A stretch of DNA of 64,000 bases, taken from the NCBI GenBank assembly GCA_036417435.1, contig CM070910.1:69100784-69164783 (forward strand). Direction: 5' to 3'. The DNA is from Inia geoffrensis (Eukaryota > Chordata > Mammalia > Artiodactyla > Iniidae). Each line of letters starts with the position of its first letter. Position 1 is the first letter of the stretch. Of the stretch, positions 1 through 11,015 are shown piece after piece. Both the position numbers and the translations under genes were made by a program. Under the pieces are notes generated by a model. That model had not been told where the DNA came from and made no database searches. It saw only the letters and a list, made by a program, of their open reading frames with translations.

Positions 1-119
1 CTAATGGCCTCATTTTAACTTAATCACCTTTTTAAAGACCTTATCTCTAAATACAGTTACATTCTGGGAGTTGGGACTTCGACTGATGAATTTGGGGGGA
101 CACAACTCAGTCCATAACC
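1..119 (-). mobile_element. MLT1-type LTR fragment (ERVL-MaLR), cut by window start
   Basis: Read on the minus strand from 119, it begins with the MLT1-like start (tggactgagttgtgtccccc) and continues through the block corresponding to 'aatgtgactgtatttggagatagggtctttaaagagg'. The remaining part of the LTR lies outside the window to the left. MLT1 elements are non-autonomous solo LTRs of an old retrovirus-like family and carry no gene. Identification is from remembered consensus features. The same LTR type recurs at 55994-56632. Confidence 0.75.
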
Positions 120-193
120 CAGTGTCTATAAGGTACTTAATAAATATCAGATTCCGTCCCCTTACCCTTTACAAATTAGGAGTTGTTCTAGAT

Positions 194-1760
194 CAGCAGA
201 TCTCAAAGTGTGGCCATGGATCCTGAAGTTTAACAAGCTTCTTTCAAGGGCGTTTGCGAGATCAAAACTATTTTCATAGTAATACTAAGACTAGAGACAT
301 TATTTGCCTTTTTTTCAGTGTTGACTTTTGCACTGATGGTATTAAAGCAATGGTAGGTAAAACCATCAGCCCATTAGTACCAGTCAAGGCACTGGCACCA
401 AACTTTGCTTGTAGTCATTGTATTTTTCATGCATTCATGGTAAAAACAATTGCCAGCTTCACAAGAACGTCCTGGATGAAGAAGTCAGAGTTACTAATTT
501 TGTTAAATCTTGATGCTTGAATATATGCATTTTTAATATTTTGTGTGATGAAATGGGATATGCACACATAAAGTATGTATGCCTCGTACTAAAGTACGAT
601 GGTTGTCTTGTATGGCTAAGGTGTGGGCTGACCTGGTGGCCATTTTCATGGAACACCAGCTTACACACTTGCCAACTTTGATTTGATGAAGTTTGCCTTA
701 CAGACAAACAATGGTTATTGGGACATTGGTATTTGATGACATTTTCTTGAAAATGAACTAGTAGACCTCTCAACTCAAGACGAAAAAAAACTATGTTTTT
801 CAGTATTTGTTGCCAATAATAAAATTGGAACTATCAGGGAAAAATTGGAATTTTGGAAAACTCATATCTGCCATCATGAGCTTAACAGCTTTCCAGTGCT
901 GAGAGACTTTCCTGATGTGACTGGAGATGATATTTTAAAATGCAATTTTTAAAGTATTATATGGGGAAATGTGCCAAGATTTGGAAGATCTGCATAACTT
1001 AGTGAAATAATATTTTCCAAATGACCAAAGTATGCTTTCAAAACCATGCATGGGTAAAAAATGCATTCAAGATAGAAGGTAAACCAATAGATTTTAAAGT
1101 AAAAATTCATTGATTTCATTTCAGATTCTATATCTTGTTGAGCTTTGGTGCGGTATCAAAGAAGAATATCTACAATTAGGTGAAAACACTATTAAAATAC
1201 ACTTCTCTCTTCCAGCTACATATCTGTGTAAAGTCAGATATTTTTCATATACTTCAACCAAAACAACGTATCACAACAGTGATTGCAGATACAGGTGTCT
1301 ATTAAGCAAGACATTAATTTACAAAAATGTAAAACAATGCCATGATTCATTTTTCTTTTGAGACGTGCAATTTATTTTTATTTATCTATTTATTTTTAAT
1401 TTTTTGGCCTCACCCTGAGGCATGTGGGATCTTAGTTCCCTGACCAGGGATCCAACCCGCGGCCCCTGCACTGAAAGGCGGAGTCTTAACCACTGGACCA
1501 CCGGGGAAGTCCCAATGCTATGATTCTTAATATACGTTTTTTCTGCTTTGGAAAACATAGCTGTTTTGTGATACTTGTGTTACCACATGATGGGTTGTTA
1601 TCTTTTTTTAATGAATTAATACATATATATTTTAAACATCTCAGTTTTAACTTCTAATATAGCAAATATTTATAGGCATAACTCATATAAATAAGATCTC
1701 TTTAAGAGTTCTAAATTGTTTTAAAGAGTATAAATGGTTGCTGAGTCACATCTTCCCATC
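194..1760 (+). pseudogene. hAT-superfamily DNA transposon fossil with broken transposase (Zaphod/Tip100- or Buster-like)
   Basis: The 5' end (cagatctcaaagtgtgg, about 197-213) resembles a hAT terminal repeat. Around 329-360 the plus strand encodes CTDGIKAMVGK, followed by a degenerate SHCIFHA (about 413-433). This matches the conserved hAT catalytic-core pattern CTDGAxAM...THCxxHR. Around 1137-1285 it encodes a recognisable C-terminal hAT dimerisation region (EEYLQLGENTIKI, then LPATYLC and YTSTKTTYHN). Between these the frame is broken many times by stops and indels, so no functional transposase remains. The N-terminal zinc-finger part is absent, suggesting an internally deleted copy. A CHR-type SINE at 1351-1512 splits the 3' end. 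After it the AT-rich tail resumes and fades out near 1740-1760. A domesticated gene is unlikely because the frame is shattered. The subfamily name is uncertain. Confidence 0.7.
1351..1512 (-). mobile_element. CHR-family tRNA-derived SINE (older, short-head type), minus
   Basis: On the minus strand it reads ggacttccccggtggtccag at its start (right end near 1512) and ends in an A/T-rich tail at 1351-1400. The RNA polymerase III B-box region is degenerate (gggttggatccctg). Imperfect target duplications flank it: caatgccatgattcat at 1335-1350 and caatgctatgattctt at 1513-1528. It sits in the hAT fossil and is therefore younger than it. Confidence 0.85.
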
Positions 1761-2855
1761 CTCCCAAATGTTGTTAACTGCTGATGTAGTTCAGTGTTTC
1801 CTAAGACACACTGCTGATCATACATGAGATGGTTCTAATGGGAGCACAGGTAAACGTTAAAAAATTTTATAACTCCAAATTTATTTTAAATTTTTATGGC
1901 AAATGATACTGGCTTACCATTTTTTATAATTTTATAAAGTTTCCTCTTTTCATATATTTATTTATATTTTTAAAAATCAGTTTAATGGAAACACACAAAA
2001 ATGGTGATGGCTGTATGTGAATGACTGAAGCGTGAGAAATCCTGGTTCCCAGAATATGTTTTCAAAAGTGTATATTGCATAGGCTTATTTTTTCTAACTT
2101 GGGTCGTCTCACTCAACATTTTTACATTTTTACATATGAACGATACAAAAAAGCAGAATTTGCTTAGAAAACAAATTATTATCCCTGGCATTCAGACCAC
2201 AGAGTTCCACTGGAGGCCTGGATAATTGGTTTGGCTTGGCTATCTACAGTAACAGTTTGAAGTGCCCATCTCATTTTGAGTTTTGTAGACTTAGTTCTAG
2301 TTACACAACAAGTAACATTACTTGGTGAAATAGAGACCATTACTCCCCAGTTTATTTACTTGAATCTCACCAACAAGCTATGTCAACCTCTGGGTTTCAT
2401 TTGAACCAGGAAACATCCCAAACTCATGTTGTGTGGACCTCGACTGATACCGCTCTTCACTTTCTAACTCCATGGACAGTGGCTTGGGAGCCAGTCTTGA
2501 GAAACCGGGGTGTCTAGGGGGTGGAGTGCTGAAGCCAGCACTGAGAAACCGGGGTGTCCTGAGGCCCGGACGGGTCAGCCTCTCCAGACCTGACTTTCCT
2601 TCTCTGCAAAACAAGGGGTTGAACTAGATGATCTTGCAGTCCAAACAGCCAGACTCAGAAGAAGACTAGAATTAGCTTCTGCGGGAGCCGTTTGTCTCAG
2701 AGACCCTGAAGGGATGGGAGCACCCACCCCAATGTGGTGCCACTCAGGCCTCTGAATGCCACGCTGCCTTTATGGACTGGACTCCATTTCCATTTAGACT
2801 GTGTGATTTTATCTTAATCTGTGACTCTGCAATGGCACCAGAACTTAACATAATT
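1761..2855. other. No gene seen; mostly unassigned, possible MIR piece at 2570-2640
   Basis: AT-rich single-copy-looking sequence. The segment with aaggggttgaactagatgat resembles the 3' part of an ancient tRNA-derived SINE core, but the match is short. A 16-bp direct repeat (gagaaaccggggtgtc) occurs at 2499-2514 and 2543-2558. The open frame on the minus strand at 2378-2614 has no recognisable motif and looks like a chance frame. Confidence 0.5.
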
Positions 2856-3581
2856 AAAGGAAGGGTTCTGTGAAAAATGCCAGTGGCAGTTTGATAGGGA
2901 TTGCATTGAATCTATAGATTGCTTTGGGTAGTATAGTCATTTTCACAATGTTGATTCTTCCAATCCAAGAACATGGTATATCTCTCCATCTATTTGTATC
3001 ATCTTTAATTTCTTTCATCAGTGTCTTATAATTTTCTGCATACAGGTCTTTTGTATCCTTAGGTAGGTTTATTCCTAAATATTTTTTTGTTGCAATGGTA
3101 AATGGGAGTGTTTTCTTAATTTCACTTTCAGATTTTTCATCACTAGTATATAGGAATGCCAGAGATTTCTGTGCATTAATTTTGTATCCTGCTACTTTAC
3201 CAAATTCATTGATTAGCTCTAGTAGTTTTCTGGTAGCATCTTTAGGATTCTCTATGTATAGTATCATGTCATCTGCAAACAGTGACAGCTTTACTTCTTC
3301 TTTTCCAATTTGGATTCCTTTTACTTCTTTTGCTTCTCTGATTGCTGTGGCTAAAACTTCCAAAACTATGTTGAATAGTAGTGGTGAGAGTGGGCAACCT
3401 TGTCTTGTTCCTGATCTTAGTGGAAATGGTTTCAGTTTTTCACCATTGAGGACGATGTTGGCTGTGGGTTTGTCATATATGGCTTTTATTATGTTGACGA
3501 AAGTTCCCTCTATGCCTACTTTCTGCAGGGTTTTTATCATAAATGTGTGTTGAATTTTGTTGAAAGCTTTCTCTGAATCTA
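2856..3581 (-). pseudogene. L1 ORF2 reverse-transcriptase fragment, inverted 5' half of a twin-primed L1
   Basis: A 228-residue open frame on the minus strand (3540 to 2854) encodes the central L1 reverse transcriptase. Visible motifs are [15 protein letters not shown] (palm/fingers), FADDMILY (catalytic aspartates, codons at about 3268-3279), and the downstream KYLGINL and [17 protein letters not shown] blocks. This corresponds to only part of the roughly 1,275-residue ORF2 protein. The endonuclease domain is missing, so the protein cannot have been autonomous. It joins head-to-head with the forward L1 3' end at about 3581. The open frame, despite the truncation, suggests a fairly young insertion. 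A stretch before the KYLG motif has lost two residues relative to the usual L1 spacing. Confidence 0.9.
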
Positions 3582-4166
3582 TTTACAATAGCCAGGACAT
3601 GGAAACAACCTAAGTGTCCATCAACAGATGAATGGATAAAGAAGATGTGGCACATATATACAATGGAATATTACTCAGCCATAAAAAGAAACGAAATTGA
3701 GTTATTTGTGGTGAGGTGGATGGACCTAGAGTCTGTCATACAGAGTGAAGCAAGTCAGAAAGAGAAAGACAAATACCGTATGTTTATACATATATATGGA
3801 ATCTAAGAAAAAAAAAAGGGTCATGAAGAACCTAGGGGTAAGACGGGAATACAGACCTACTAGAGCATGGACTTGAGGATATGGGGAGGGGGAGGGGGAG
3901 GCTGTGACAAGGTTAGAGAGTGGCACTGAAATGTAAAATAGATAGCTAGTGAGAAGCAGCCGCGTAGCACAGGGAGATCAGCTCAGTGCTTTGTGACCAC
4001 CTAGATGGGTGGGATAGGGAGGGTGGGAGGGAGGGAGACGCAAGAGGGAAGAGATATGGGAACGTGTATATGTATAACTGATTCACTGTGTTATAAAGCA
4101 GAAACTAACACACCATTGTAAAGCAATTATACTACAATAAAGATGTTAAAAAAAAAAAAAAAAAAA
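3582..4166 (+). mobile_element. L1 3' end (ORF2 C-terminus, 3' UTR, poly-A), forward half of a twin-primed L1
   Basis: It starts with the ORF2 C-terminal coding region (atttacaatagccaggacat) and runs through the stop into the cetartiodactyl L1 3' UTR. It includes a G-rich run (gggtgggatagggagggtgg) near 4009-4033 and ends gcaattatactacaataaag plus a 19-base A-tail at 4148-4166. The A-tail is followed by aaaggaag, also present at 2856-2863 just before the inverted segment. One insertion event therefore explains 2856-4171. Confidence 0.9.
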
Positions 4167-4224
4167 GGAAGTGGGTGTATACGTCCGACGGGTGACAAGG
4201 CCTGGCTGCCTGAGCCCCAGGAAC

Positions 4225-4395
4225 TGTGAGTTCTAAGCTTGGCGCTGACGCTGTCTGGGACACATCATGGACCCTTTCTAAAACCTAAATAGCTGCCGGC
4301 CAACAGCATTAGCCCATCTCCCAGGACTGTTGTGAGAAGTAATTTCTAAAGATAGCACCGTAAAAGAGTTTGCAAAATGAAGTGCTAAACTGAAA
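4225..4395 (+). mobile_element. MIR SINE, diverged
   Basis: Order of parts matches MIR: a degenerate 'ctgggacacatcatggaccc', then 'gactgttgtgagaagtaatt', then 'gtttgcaaaatgaagtgcta'. Many substitutions fit an old mammal-wide SINE. Confidence 0.55.
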
Positions 4396-5734
4396 CTTGA
4401 GCAACACGCTGAGTGTCCTTACCCCATGGAGCTAACTAATAAGTATAAATTTGCTATTAGTTGAAAAGTCCTTAAGAATATAACTACTTGATCAATACAA
4501 CACCAGCAGCCTGGCAAATTAGCGAGAAGCCACAGGCCTGAGACCTGAAAGAAATTAAATTGGTGCTTGATACAAATTGGCCTGTGAGCAAGGAGATTTC
4601 TGGGAATTTCAAATCTAGCCCATGAAACCAGAGCCATATTCTACACCTTCAGGTATGGGTGCACGTGATGACTGGTCCACATTGTGACACATGTTACTCA
4701 TACTATAGCAAATGTGAGAAGACTAACAAAAATGTTTTTTGTTAGCCCAGGAAAATTCTAACATCTATCTGCAAGACTGACATATGAAATGTGCCTTTAT
4801 AATGGACTTGAGAATCTATTTTACAAATGAAGATAAAAAGTGTTACCGTTATTACTCGAAATAAATTTATTGATACCTTTTTAAATAAGTTCATTTAAAC
4901 TAGGCAATTTAAGAATTAACTAGAGGGAGGGAGGGGAGGGTGGGGAAAGAGAGCAAGAGTGCTCAGTTTATTTGGACGCTAGTTTGTTCTTTTCCTCTAA
5001 ATCCTGTACAGGGCAACTTAGCAGGAGAATTGCAATACCTATGGGGACGAAGGTGTGTGTATGTGTGTGGACAACACCCACACAGAAACTGGGAAAGGAA
5101 AGTAGCTGGAAGAGTCAATTGAGCTAGTCCTCCCTGGAGAGTTGTAGTCATTCGTCCGCTGGCTGGTGGGTCAGTTTTTCTGTTTACCTTTTCTTGGTGA
5201 TGAAAGCTAGCCACAGCTGTCTTTAGGGCAGCCTCCTTCAAGGAAGTGCTTCAATGCTGGCACAAGGAAAGGCCTAAATGAATGAATTATAAGAGTTTTG
5301 GTCACCTCCGTGTGTCTGTATACTCCCTCTCTGCCTGCCTAGCACATCTTGCAAACCCAGCAACAGTCTGTCCTCCTAGGACAGCAGCAGGCTGCCTTGA
5401 TTGCCCTGTGTTCTGTTGCTGGATACAAAGGTTTAGTCATGGTCAGATTCCCTCGCCTCATTTCCATGGAGTTAAACTAAATAACAGTCTGGCACTCCGT
5501 CTTGTCTCTCGGAGTCAGCAGGAAATGGCAGCGCCACCGAGACCAATCTGAAGGGAAAAGATACTTTTTGCTAGAACCAGCCGACCCAAACATTTCTTAT
5601 TCCACAGGTAGTCAATGAAGTATTAATGACTTAGAGATTTAAAAGCCCCAAAACAAAGACCTTATTCCAGGCTTCACCTTCCAGGTTTGCCCTTTAGAGT
5701 ACTTTGTACCACAGGCAAATATAACTCGGGAAAC
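4396..5734. other. Unassigned, no gene seen
   Basis: Single-copy-looking sequence. It holds a purine run gagggagggaggggagggtg at about 4924-4943 and a short (tg) stretch near 5054-5070. Short open frames at 4940-5122, 4963-5241 (minus) and 5282-5551 have no recognisable domains or exon structure. Confidence 0.4.
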
Positions 5735-5910
5735 AGACTCCAAATTAAGTTATCCCAGAGTCTGAGCCACCTGAGCACAGGCTTGATGACACAAAGAGAG
5801 CAGGGTCTCCTTTCCAACGTCTGCTGTACCCATCCAGCAAAGGACCAAAGATGACTGTCTGTTTGATCTGTTGATAGGGTACGTTCCTCTTGCCCATTAC
5901 TCCACTGCAG
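5735..5910. repeat. Unidentified repeat copy A (paralogous to 6783-6960)
   Basis: The core cccatccagcaaaggaccaa followed by a/gatgacygtctrtttgatytgttga recurs in copy B with only a few substitutions. The similarity extends less well upstream (tttccaacgtctgct vs tttcccaacatctgct, then weaker). I do not recognise the family. Minus-strand translations of both copies share the string SFAGWV, but both frames look incidental. Confidence 0.65.
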
Positions 5911-6782
5911 TGAGCTGAAAAACAGCAGTTCTTTGCCACTTGCCAGGCTGCGATAAAAGAAAAGAAAACTCAGGGAAGAGGAGAAAAGGGAATCAGATGC
6001 TCTGATTATCAACCAAGTATGCACACAAAGCTCTCTGTGGAAAGCTTCATTCTTTTATGGGCGTTAAATAAGGGTCATTTTAACAGATGTTACTCTGACA
6101 CTACTTGTTGGCATCTAAAAATATGTCAGAAGCTGTAATACAGACCAGGGATGAAACTTCCATTTTTTTCCCCAAGTGTCTTCTCTTTTCTTCTGAAAAC
6201 TAGTAACCCACAAATGATAACTTAATTCCTTGAGCAATGGAAATTAAGTCGTTAGTCTTAATGTCCAGTTCACTAAAATGCATCAGATGACTAAGCATGT
6301 GATGCAAAATTGTCAGAGTGAGAGAAAATAACATACTTATATGTAATTTTTTGAGAGGAGACAAATTGTTTGCAAGAAGTACCACCCCAGGCACATTTAG
6401 TGAGTTTTGCTGGAGGGGTGGAGGTGGTGAATAGGTCCCCTGGGAATTTTTGTCTCCCTTTTTGTCGGATGGTCTGTCTCTAAAACAGCACCCTGAGCAA
6501 ACCGCCACCCTTCCATCAAAAAAAAAAAAAAAAGAAAGAAAAAAAAAGAAAGTCAGAACCAAAGGAAGAATTCCTAAAAGTTAGGAAATTGAAGGTTTCT
6601 TTTTGCTATTGTCTTCATACTAAATAGGAACATGAAAGAAATCTTTCACTCAGCAGCTGCATATAATGTAATATGAAGCTCCCCGAAGAGGAGTGAACAG
6701 GATGTGATGAGGAACCATGAAACAGGGATGCTAATATTTTGCGAGGCATCTGGTACTGTTCCACCACCTAGAAATCTAAGAA
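5911..6782. other. Unassigned, with A-rich tract at 6518-6552
   Basis: No gene or recognisable repeat apart from an interrupted (A)n/(GAAA) tract at 6518-6552. The open frame on the minus strand at 6200-6562 begins in this tract and is not credible as protein. Confidence 0.4.
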
Positions 6783-6960
6783 TCAAATTAGCAGATTCAG
6801 TTCCGCCAGAGCGATCGAATTATTGTCAAAAGGATTTTGCAAAGCAGCCTCTTCTTTCCCAACATCTGCTCTACCTACCCATCCAGCAAAGGACCAAAAA
6901 TGACCGTCTATTTGATTTGTTGAGAAGGGACATTTTGCCCGTTGCTGGTTGGTCCAGCTA
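6783..6960. repeat. Unidentified repeat copy B (paralogous to 5735-5910)
   Basis: Second copy of the segment described at 5735-5910, same orientation, about 1.05 kb downstream. Core similarity lies at 6850-6948. It may be a local duplication or two copies of one dispersed element. Confidence 0.65.
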
Positions 6961-8785
6961 CATCCTGCACCTTTTATCATAAGATTCTTGGTTAGTGAAT
7001 CAGTCAACAGAGAACACTAACAAACTAGTGCACCCATTGGTCCACATAGAGGTGATTTAAATATTTTATTTGAGTCATAAAATATTGAATTGTAACATTT
7101 TTACATATTTTTTAAATACGTTAAAAGTGTGTCAAGATTTCAAGTGAACACCCAAGCATCCCCTCCAGCAAATAAATAAAAGCAGTCCTTTTTTTTTTTT
7201 TTTTAGCCATGAAAGGAAGAGTGATAAGGGTTACCCTGACATTCTACTCAGAAAATTTTAATCTGCTTGAGAAGTATAATTTAACCCTAAAAAATTGCAG
7301 AGGTTACTACCGAGGACAGCTATTCATCCTTGCCCTACTATTGGAATCAGATGACAGATTGCTGGGCAAAATCTGTTAGGCAAAAAAGCTGAAACGAAAA
7401 GTTGCCAGGGGCTTGACTTGCCAATGTCTTGGGAGAGGTAAGGAATGAAAGAGTATTTATTTGTCTGGGATGGCATGTGTATGCTTTGGCCTTTTCATAG
7501 AGTAATTTCTCTTCCCTCCAACCAAAATGGAAACTGCAGTTCCAGTGTACATCAATCATACTGGATTCGAAGACAACTGACTGGAAACTGACCAGTGAGG
7601 ATGTGGCTTGTGTAGCTCAAATTTATGACGGTACATCTGCTCTGAGTGGTGTCTTGATTGGAAGCCAGGAACTCTTCTGTCAGCCACATCCATATGCTAT
7701 GCATGTGTTCACTGCTACGCACATTTTTTAAATTTAGCTCTTGTGGGTACATGTTATACACTTTTCCCCTGTACGTGATTTTCTAAAATATGCTTTAGAA
7801 AATATACACAATCTTTTTAAAGTCTTTGCTGACTCACTGGGGGTTCTTTTGAATGTTTTCCTTTTGAAAGCCTTGAGTTAAGTAGTCAAAAGTGTACAAC
7901 TAAACCTCCTCTTGGTCTGCTAAGATCAAAATCTACTGCTTAGTCTAACGCAGCTATTATGACTGCATTGGACTTTTCAAAGGAATTAGGAGTGTTATTT
8001 GAAAAGTTGCTACTTTTAGAGTGGGTGACAGCAAAATAATTGGATGACAGCAATATAATTGATAATAAATTCAGCCTATAGAATGAGCCAGTTTGGAATA
8101 TTATATGGAACAAACATCTGAATATTTCACGTTCAGCCAGTCGTCTTATCGTATGGCCAGCCGTGAATTAAAGGAGAAGAAAAATAACCCCCAAGAAATG
8201 GCTTATAACGCATGTTTCTAGATGTCTTCCCTGAGGAAGAATAACCTTCTATTCAATCTAGCTGATATCTTTAGGGTCGCTGCATTTGATGAAATGATAA
8301 AGGGAAAAAACATTACAGGATTTTACCCAAGGCTGGGAGCCACTGAGAACTACACTTGAGACGGGATAACACGACACACTTCATGAATCTTTCTTAAGGC
8401 TGCTCTATAAACTCAACTGTTTTCAAAGAAGCATTCAGAGTAGTATGAGACGTCACATGCCTGACCAATAGTGCATTCCTATAGGGTCTAGTGACTCCCC
8501 CATACTCTTTCCAAGTCACACATAAATCCATGGTGCACACATTAACAGCCTGGCCATCTCTGCTCTTGAAAGCAGTAGTAATGCTGTGTATTTCCTTGTG
8601 ATAAAGGGTGAGAGACCAATTTATCATTCACTTGAAAATCTTATCCAGCTAGAAGGAAGCCATTCAGTTTCTCTGGACATTCACAAACATTTGGTTTTAT
8701 TCCACATTCACCTAAAAATCAGCCTTTTTTCTCCTACCACGGAAGGCACATTGTCACTTAATGCTAGCCTGGTCCCTGTGATGGC
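6961..8785. other. Unassigned, no gene seen; T16 run at 7189-7204
   Basis: AT-rich sequence without recognisable repeats or exons. A 16-base T run follows aataaataaa at 7171-7180. This could be the remnant of a poly-A tail on the minus strand, but I see no attached element body. Small open frames (7347-7559, 7552-7761, 8394-8627 on minus; 8586-8816 on plus) show no domain. Confidence 0.4.
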
Positions 8786-8789
8786 TCTG

Positions 8790-9242
8790 TGTCCAACTCA
8801 TCCAGCCAGTCACTGAGTCCTGCCTCTACTTGCTCCTAATTTCTCCCGTCACCCCCTTGTCTCTGTGCCCACTGCTGCTGGCTTATTTCAGACCCTCTTC
8901 ATCCTGGATTACTGTCATACCCCTCTCTAGCCTACTTCTCTAACTCCATGCTGCTGCCAGAAGGATATTTTTAACCTTCGATTCTGCAATAATTTTAGGC
9001 TCACAGAGAAGTTGCAAAATCAGTACAGAGTTTCCGTATACCACTCAGCCATCATCCCTTAATACTAATCTATGACCAGAGTACAATTACCAAAGAATTT
9101 TTTTAACCAGCCTCTAATCACGTCATTTCTTAGCTTAGGATCCTCCCATGGTTCCTCGGCACCTTCAAGATAGTGCAGATCCCTTGGTGTGACTGCAGGG
9201 CCCTTCATAGTCTGATCCGCTTAGCTTCTCTGCTTTTCTACC
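8790..9242 (+). mobile_element. L2 LINE, 3' region, first part (interrupted)
   Basis: Contains degenerate L2 blocks: 'ctggattactgtcataccc', 'actccatgctgctgccagaa', then 'tcctcccatggttcctcggc'. It is split by an L1M piece (8977-9099) and an MLT2-type LTR (9243-9716) and resumes at 9723. L2 is an ancient LINE; this copy has no open frame. Confidence 0.65.
8977..9099 (-). mobile_element. L1M 3'-UTR fragment inserted in L2
   Basis: On the plus strand it reads aattttaggctcacagagaa then gttgcaaaatcagtacagag, the reverse complement of an old L1M 3' UTR. It is bracketed by tttttaacc at 8968-8976 and 9100-9108, a likely target duplication. Confidence 0.6.
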
Positions 9243-9716
9243 TGTGATGGTTAATTTTATGGTGACTTGGCTGGGTCACGGGACGCCCAGCTATTTGGTT
9301 GAATACTAGCTCTGGGTGTGTCTGTGAGGGTGTTTGAGAGTCCCATTTGAATCTGTAGACTGAGTAAAGCAGACTGCCCTCCCCACTGTGGGTGGGCATC
9401 ATCCAATCTTTTGGGCCTGATTCAAACAAAAAGGCAAACGAAGGGAGAATTCACTCTCCCTGCACAACTGCTTGAGGTGTGACATTGCTCTTCTGCCCTC
9501 AGACTGGGACTTATACCACTGGCACTCCTGAGGCCTTGGGACTCAGACTAGAACTACACCACTGGCTTCCTGAGTCTCCAGCCCCCAGACCACAGATTGC
9601 TGGACTTCTCAGTCTCCATAATCAGGTGAGACAGTTCCTCATCATAAATCCCTCCTCCCCACATCTCAGGCACACACACAAGCCCACAGTTCTATTTCTC
9701 TGCAGAGCTCTAATAC
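9243..9716 (+). mobile_element. MLT2-type solo LTR (ERVL)
   Basis: Starts tgtgatggttaattttatgg and ends ctctgcagagctctaatac, with internal blocks actgagtaaagcagactgcc and gtgggtgggcatcatccaat typical of MLT2B-like LTRs. Flanked by ctacc (9238-9242) and ctact (9718-9722), compatible with a 5-bp ERVL target duplication with one change. No internal retroviral genes are present, so it is a solo LTR. It splits the L2 copy. Confidence 0.8.
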
Positions 9717-9722
9717 GCTACT

Positions 9723-10010
9723 CAAGCTCTACACACCTTCTGTAGGAAACTACACATAGTTTCTTGAATTTGTTCTGATTCGCTGGGCCTTTGCACATAC
9801 TGTTTTCTCTCCCTTGGATGCCCTTCATTCCACTCTCCACCCCCACTTTCCAAACCTTCCTGCTTTCATTTGACTAACACTGACCTGGCCTTCAAGAGTC
9901 CACTCTGTCCTGTTCTCTGACTCAGCACCTATGCATCTGTTTGTCATCGCACTGTCGTACTCTGTTATCATCTCTGCCCACCAGAGCCTCTCCTACAATT
10001 TCTAGGACAG
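9723..10010 (+). mobile_element. L2 LINE, 3' region, second part
   Basis: Resumes with the L2 signature ctgggcctttgcacatactg and 'ttctctcccttggatgccct', then degenerates through 'tgacctggccttcaagagtc'. Continues the copy begun at 8790. Confidence 0.7.
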
Positions 10011-10049
10011 CAGCTGCTAACCTGTAATGAGTTTTCAGTATATCTAGAG

Positions 10050-10267
10050 CAGAGGCCAGCAAACTCTAGCCCCCGTGCCAAATCCCACCCTCCTCCTGTT
10101 TGGCAAATAAGGTTTTGTCGGAACACAGCCACGCTCATTGATTTCTGTCTTATCTGTGGCTGCTTTTGCACTACAGTGGCAGAATTGAGTGGCTGTGACA
10201 GAGATTATATGGCCCACAAGTATAAAATATTTACTGTCTGCTAAAAGAAAAAGTTTGTCAATCACTA
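10050..10267 (+). mobile_element. hAT-family non-autonomous element (MER58-like), about 218 bp
   Basis: Starts cagaggccagcaaactctag and contains 'ataaggttttgtcggaacac' and 'tataaaatatttactgtctg'. It ends in an inverted terminal match, 'aaaaagtttgtcaatcac'. Flanking 8-mers atctagag (10042-10049) and gtctagtg (10268-10275) fit a hAT 8-bp target duplication with changes. A second, reversed copy lies at 51985-52172. The MER number is from memory and may be wrong; the hAT class is firmer. Confidence 0.75.
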
Positions 10268-10419
10268 GTCTAGTGCATAAACCAAGAATTGACTTCATTT
10301 TATATTTGATTATCAAGGGCAATGTGTGCTAGAAGTCAATGAATTGGTCTAAATTGGACCTTTTTGCAGTGAATTAATTGTCATCATTATATATTAAGTG
10401 GAAATTGGCAAAGATGTTT

Positions 10420-11015
10420 TAAAATAACAATTTCCAGTGGTGGCAAGGGTACAGGAAATGGTCACTCTCACCCACTGCTGCTGTGAGTGTAAATTAGTGC
10501 ATTATTTCTGGAGGGCAATTTGACAATACATTTCCAAAGCATTAAAATACTGCATAACCTTTGTTCCAGAAATTTCACTCCTAGGAATTTGCCCTAAGGA
10601 GTAATCAGAGATTTGCACAAGGTACACTACCTTGCTCACTGGAGCATTATTTCCAATATGGAGAAATTATACCAACTAAATACCACCGAAATAGCTAGAA
10701 GAAAAAAATGGTTAAATAAATTATATTTCATCAACAGCCTGGGAAATCAATTGTAGCCGTTTCAAATCATAGGAGAATACATATCAATATAGGGAAATCC
10801 TCACAATATAAAGTTTTAAAACTGTAAGTGAAGTATGATGCCATTTTGATTTTTTTAACTATTATATGTAATACATGCACAGAAACAAACAAAAAGCCTA
10901 AAAGGAAATATGCATGAAGGTTAACAGGAATTATTTCTATTATGTCTGATACTTATTTTCTTTGCTGTTCATCCCTGAATTTTCTACAATAAAGCTATAT
11001 TACTTTGGCAATTAT
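10420..11015 (+). mobile_element. L1M 3' end (ORF2 tail and 3' UTR)
   Basis: Contains the degraded ORF2 tail (gtggcaagggtacaggaaat, ttcactcctaggaatttgcc) and ends ctacaataaagctatattac. Many indels and stops mark an old copy. Confidence 0.75.

Noticed and set aside
2854..3540. Reverse-transcriptase gene
   Set aside because: It is a partial L1 ORF2 inside an inverted, truncated insertion, lacking the endonuclease domain and C-terminus. It is not a host gene or a complete element.
3095..3553. 152-residue plus-strand frame
   Set aside because: Antisense shadow of the L1 reverse transcriptase.
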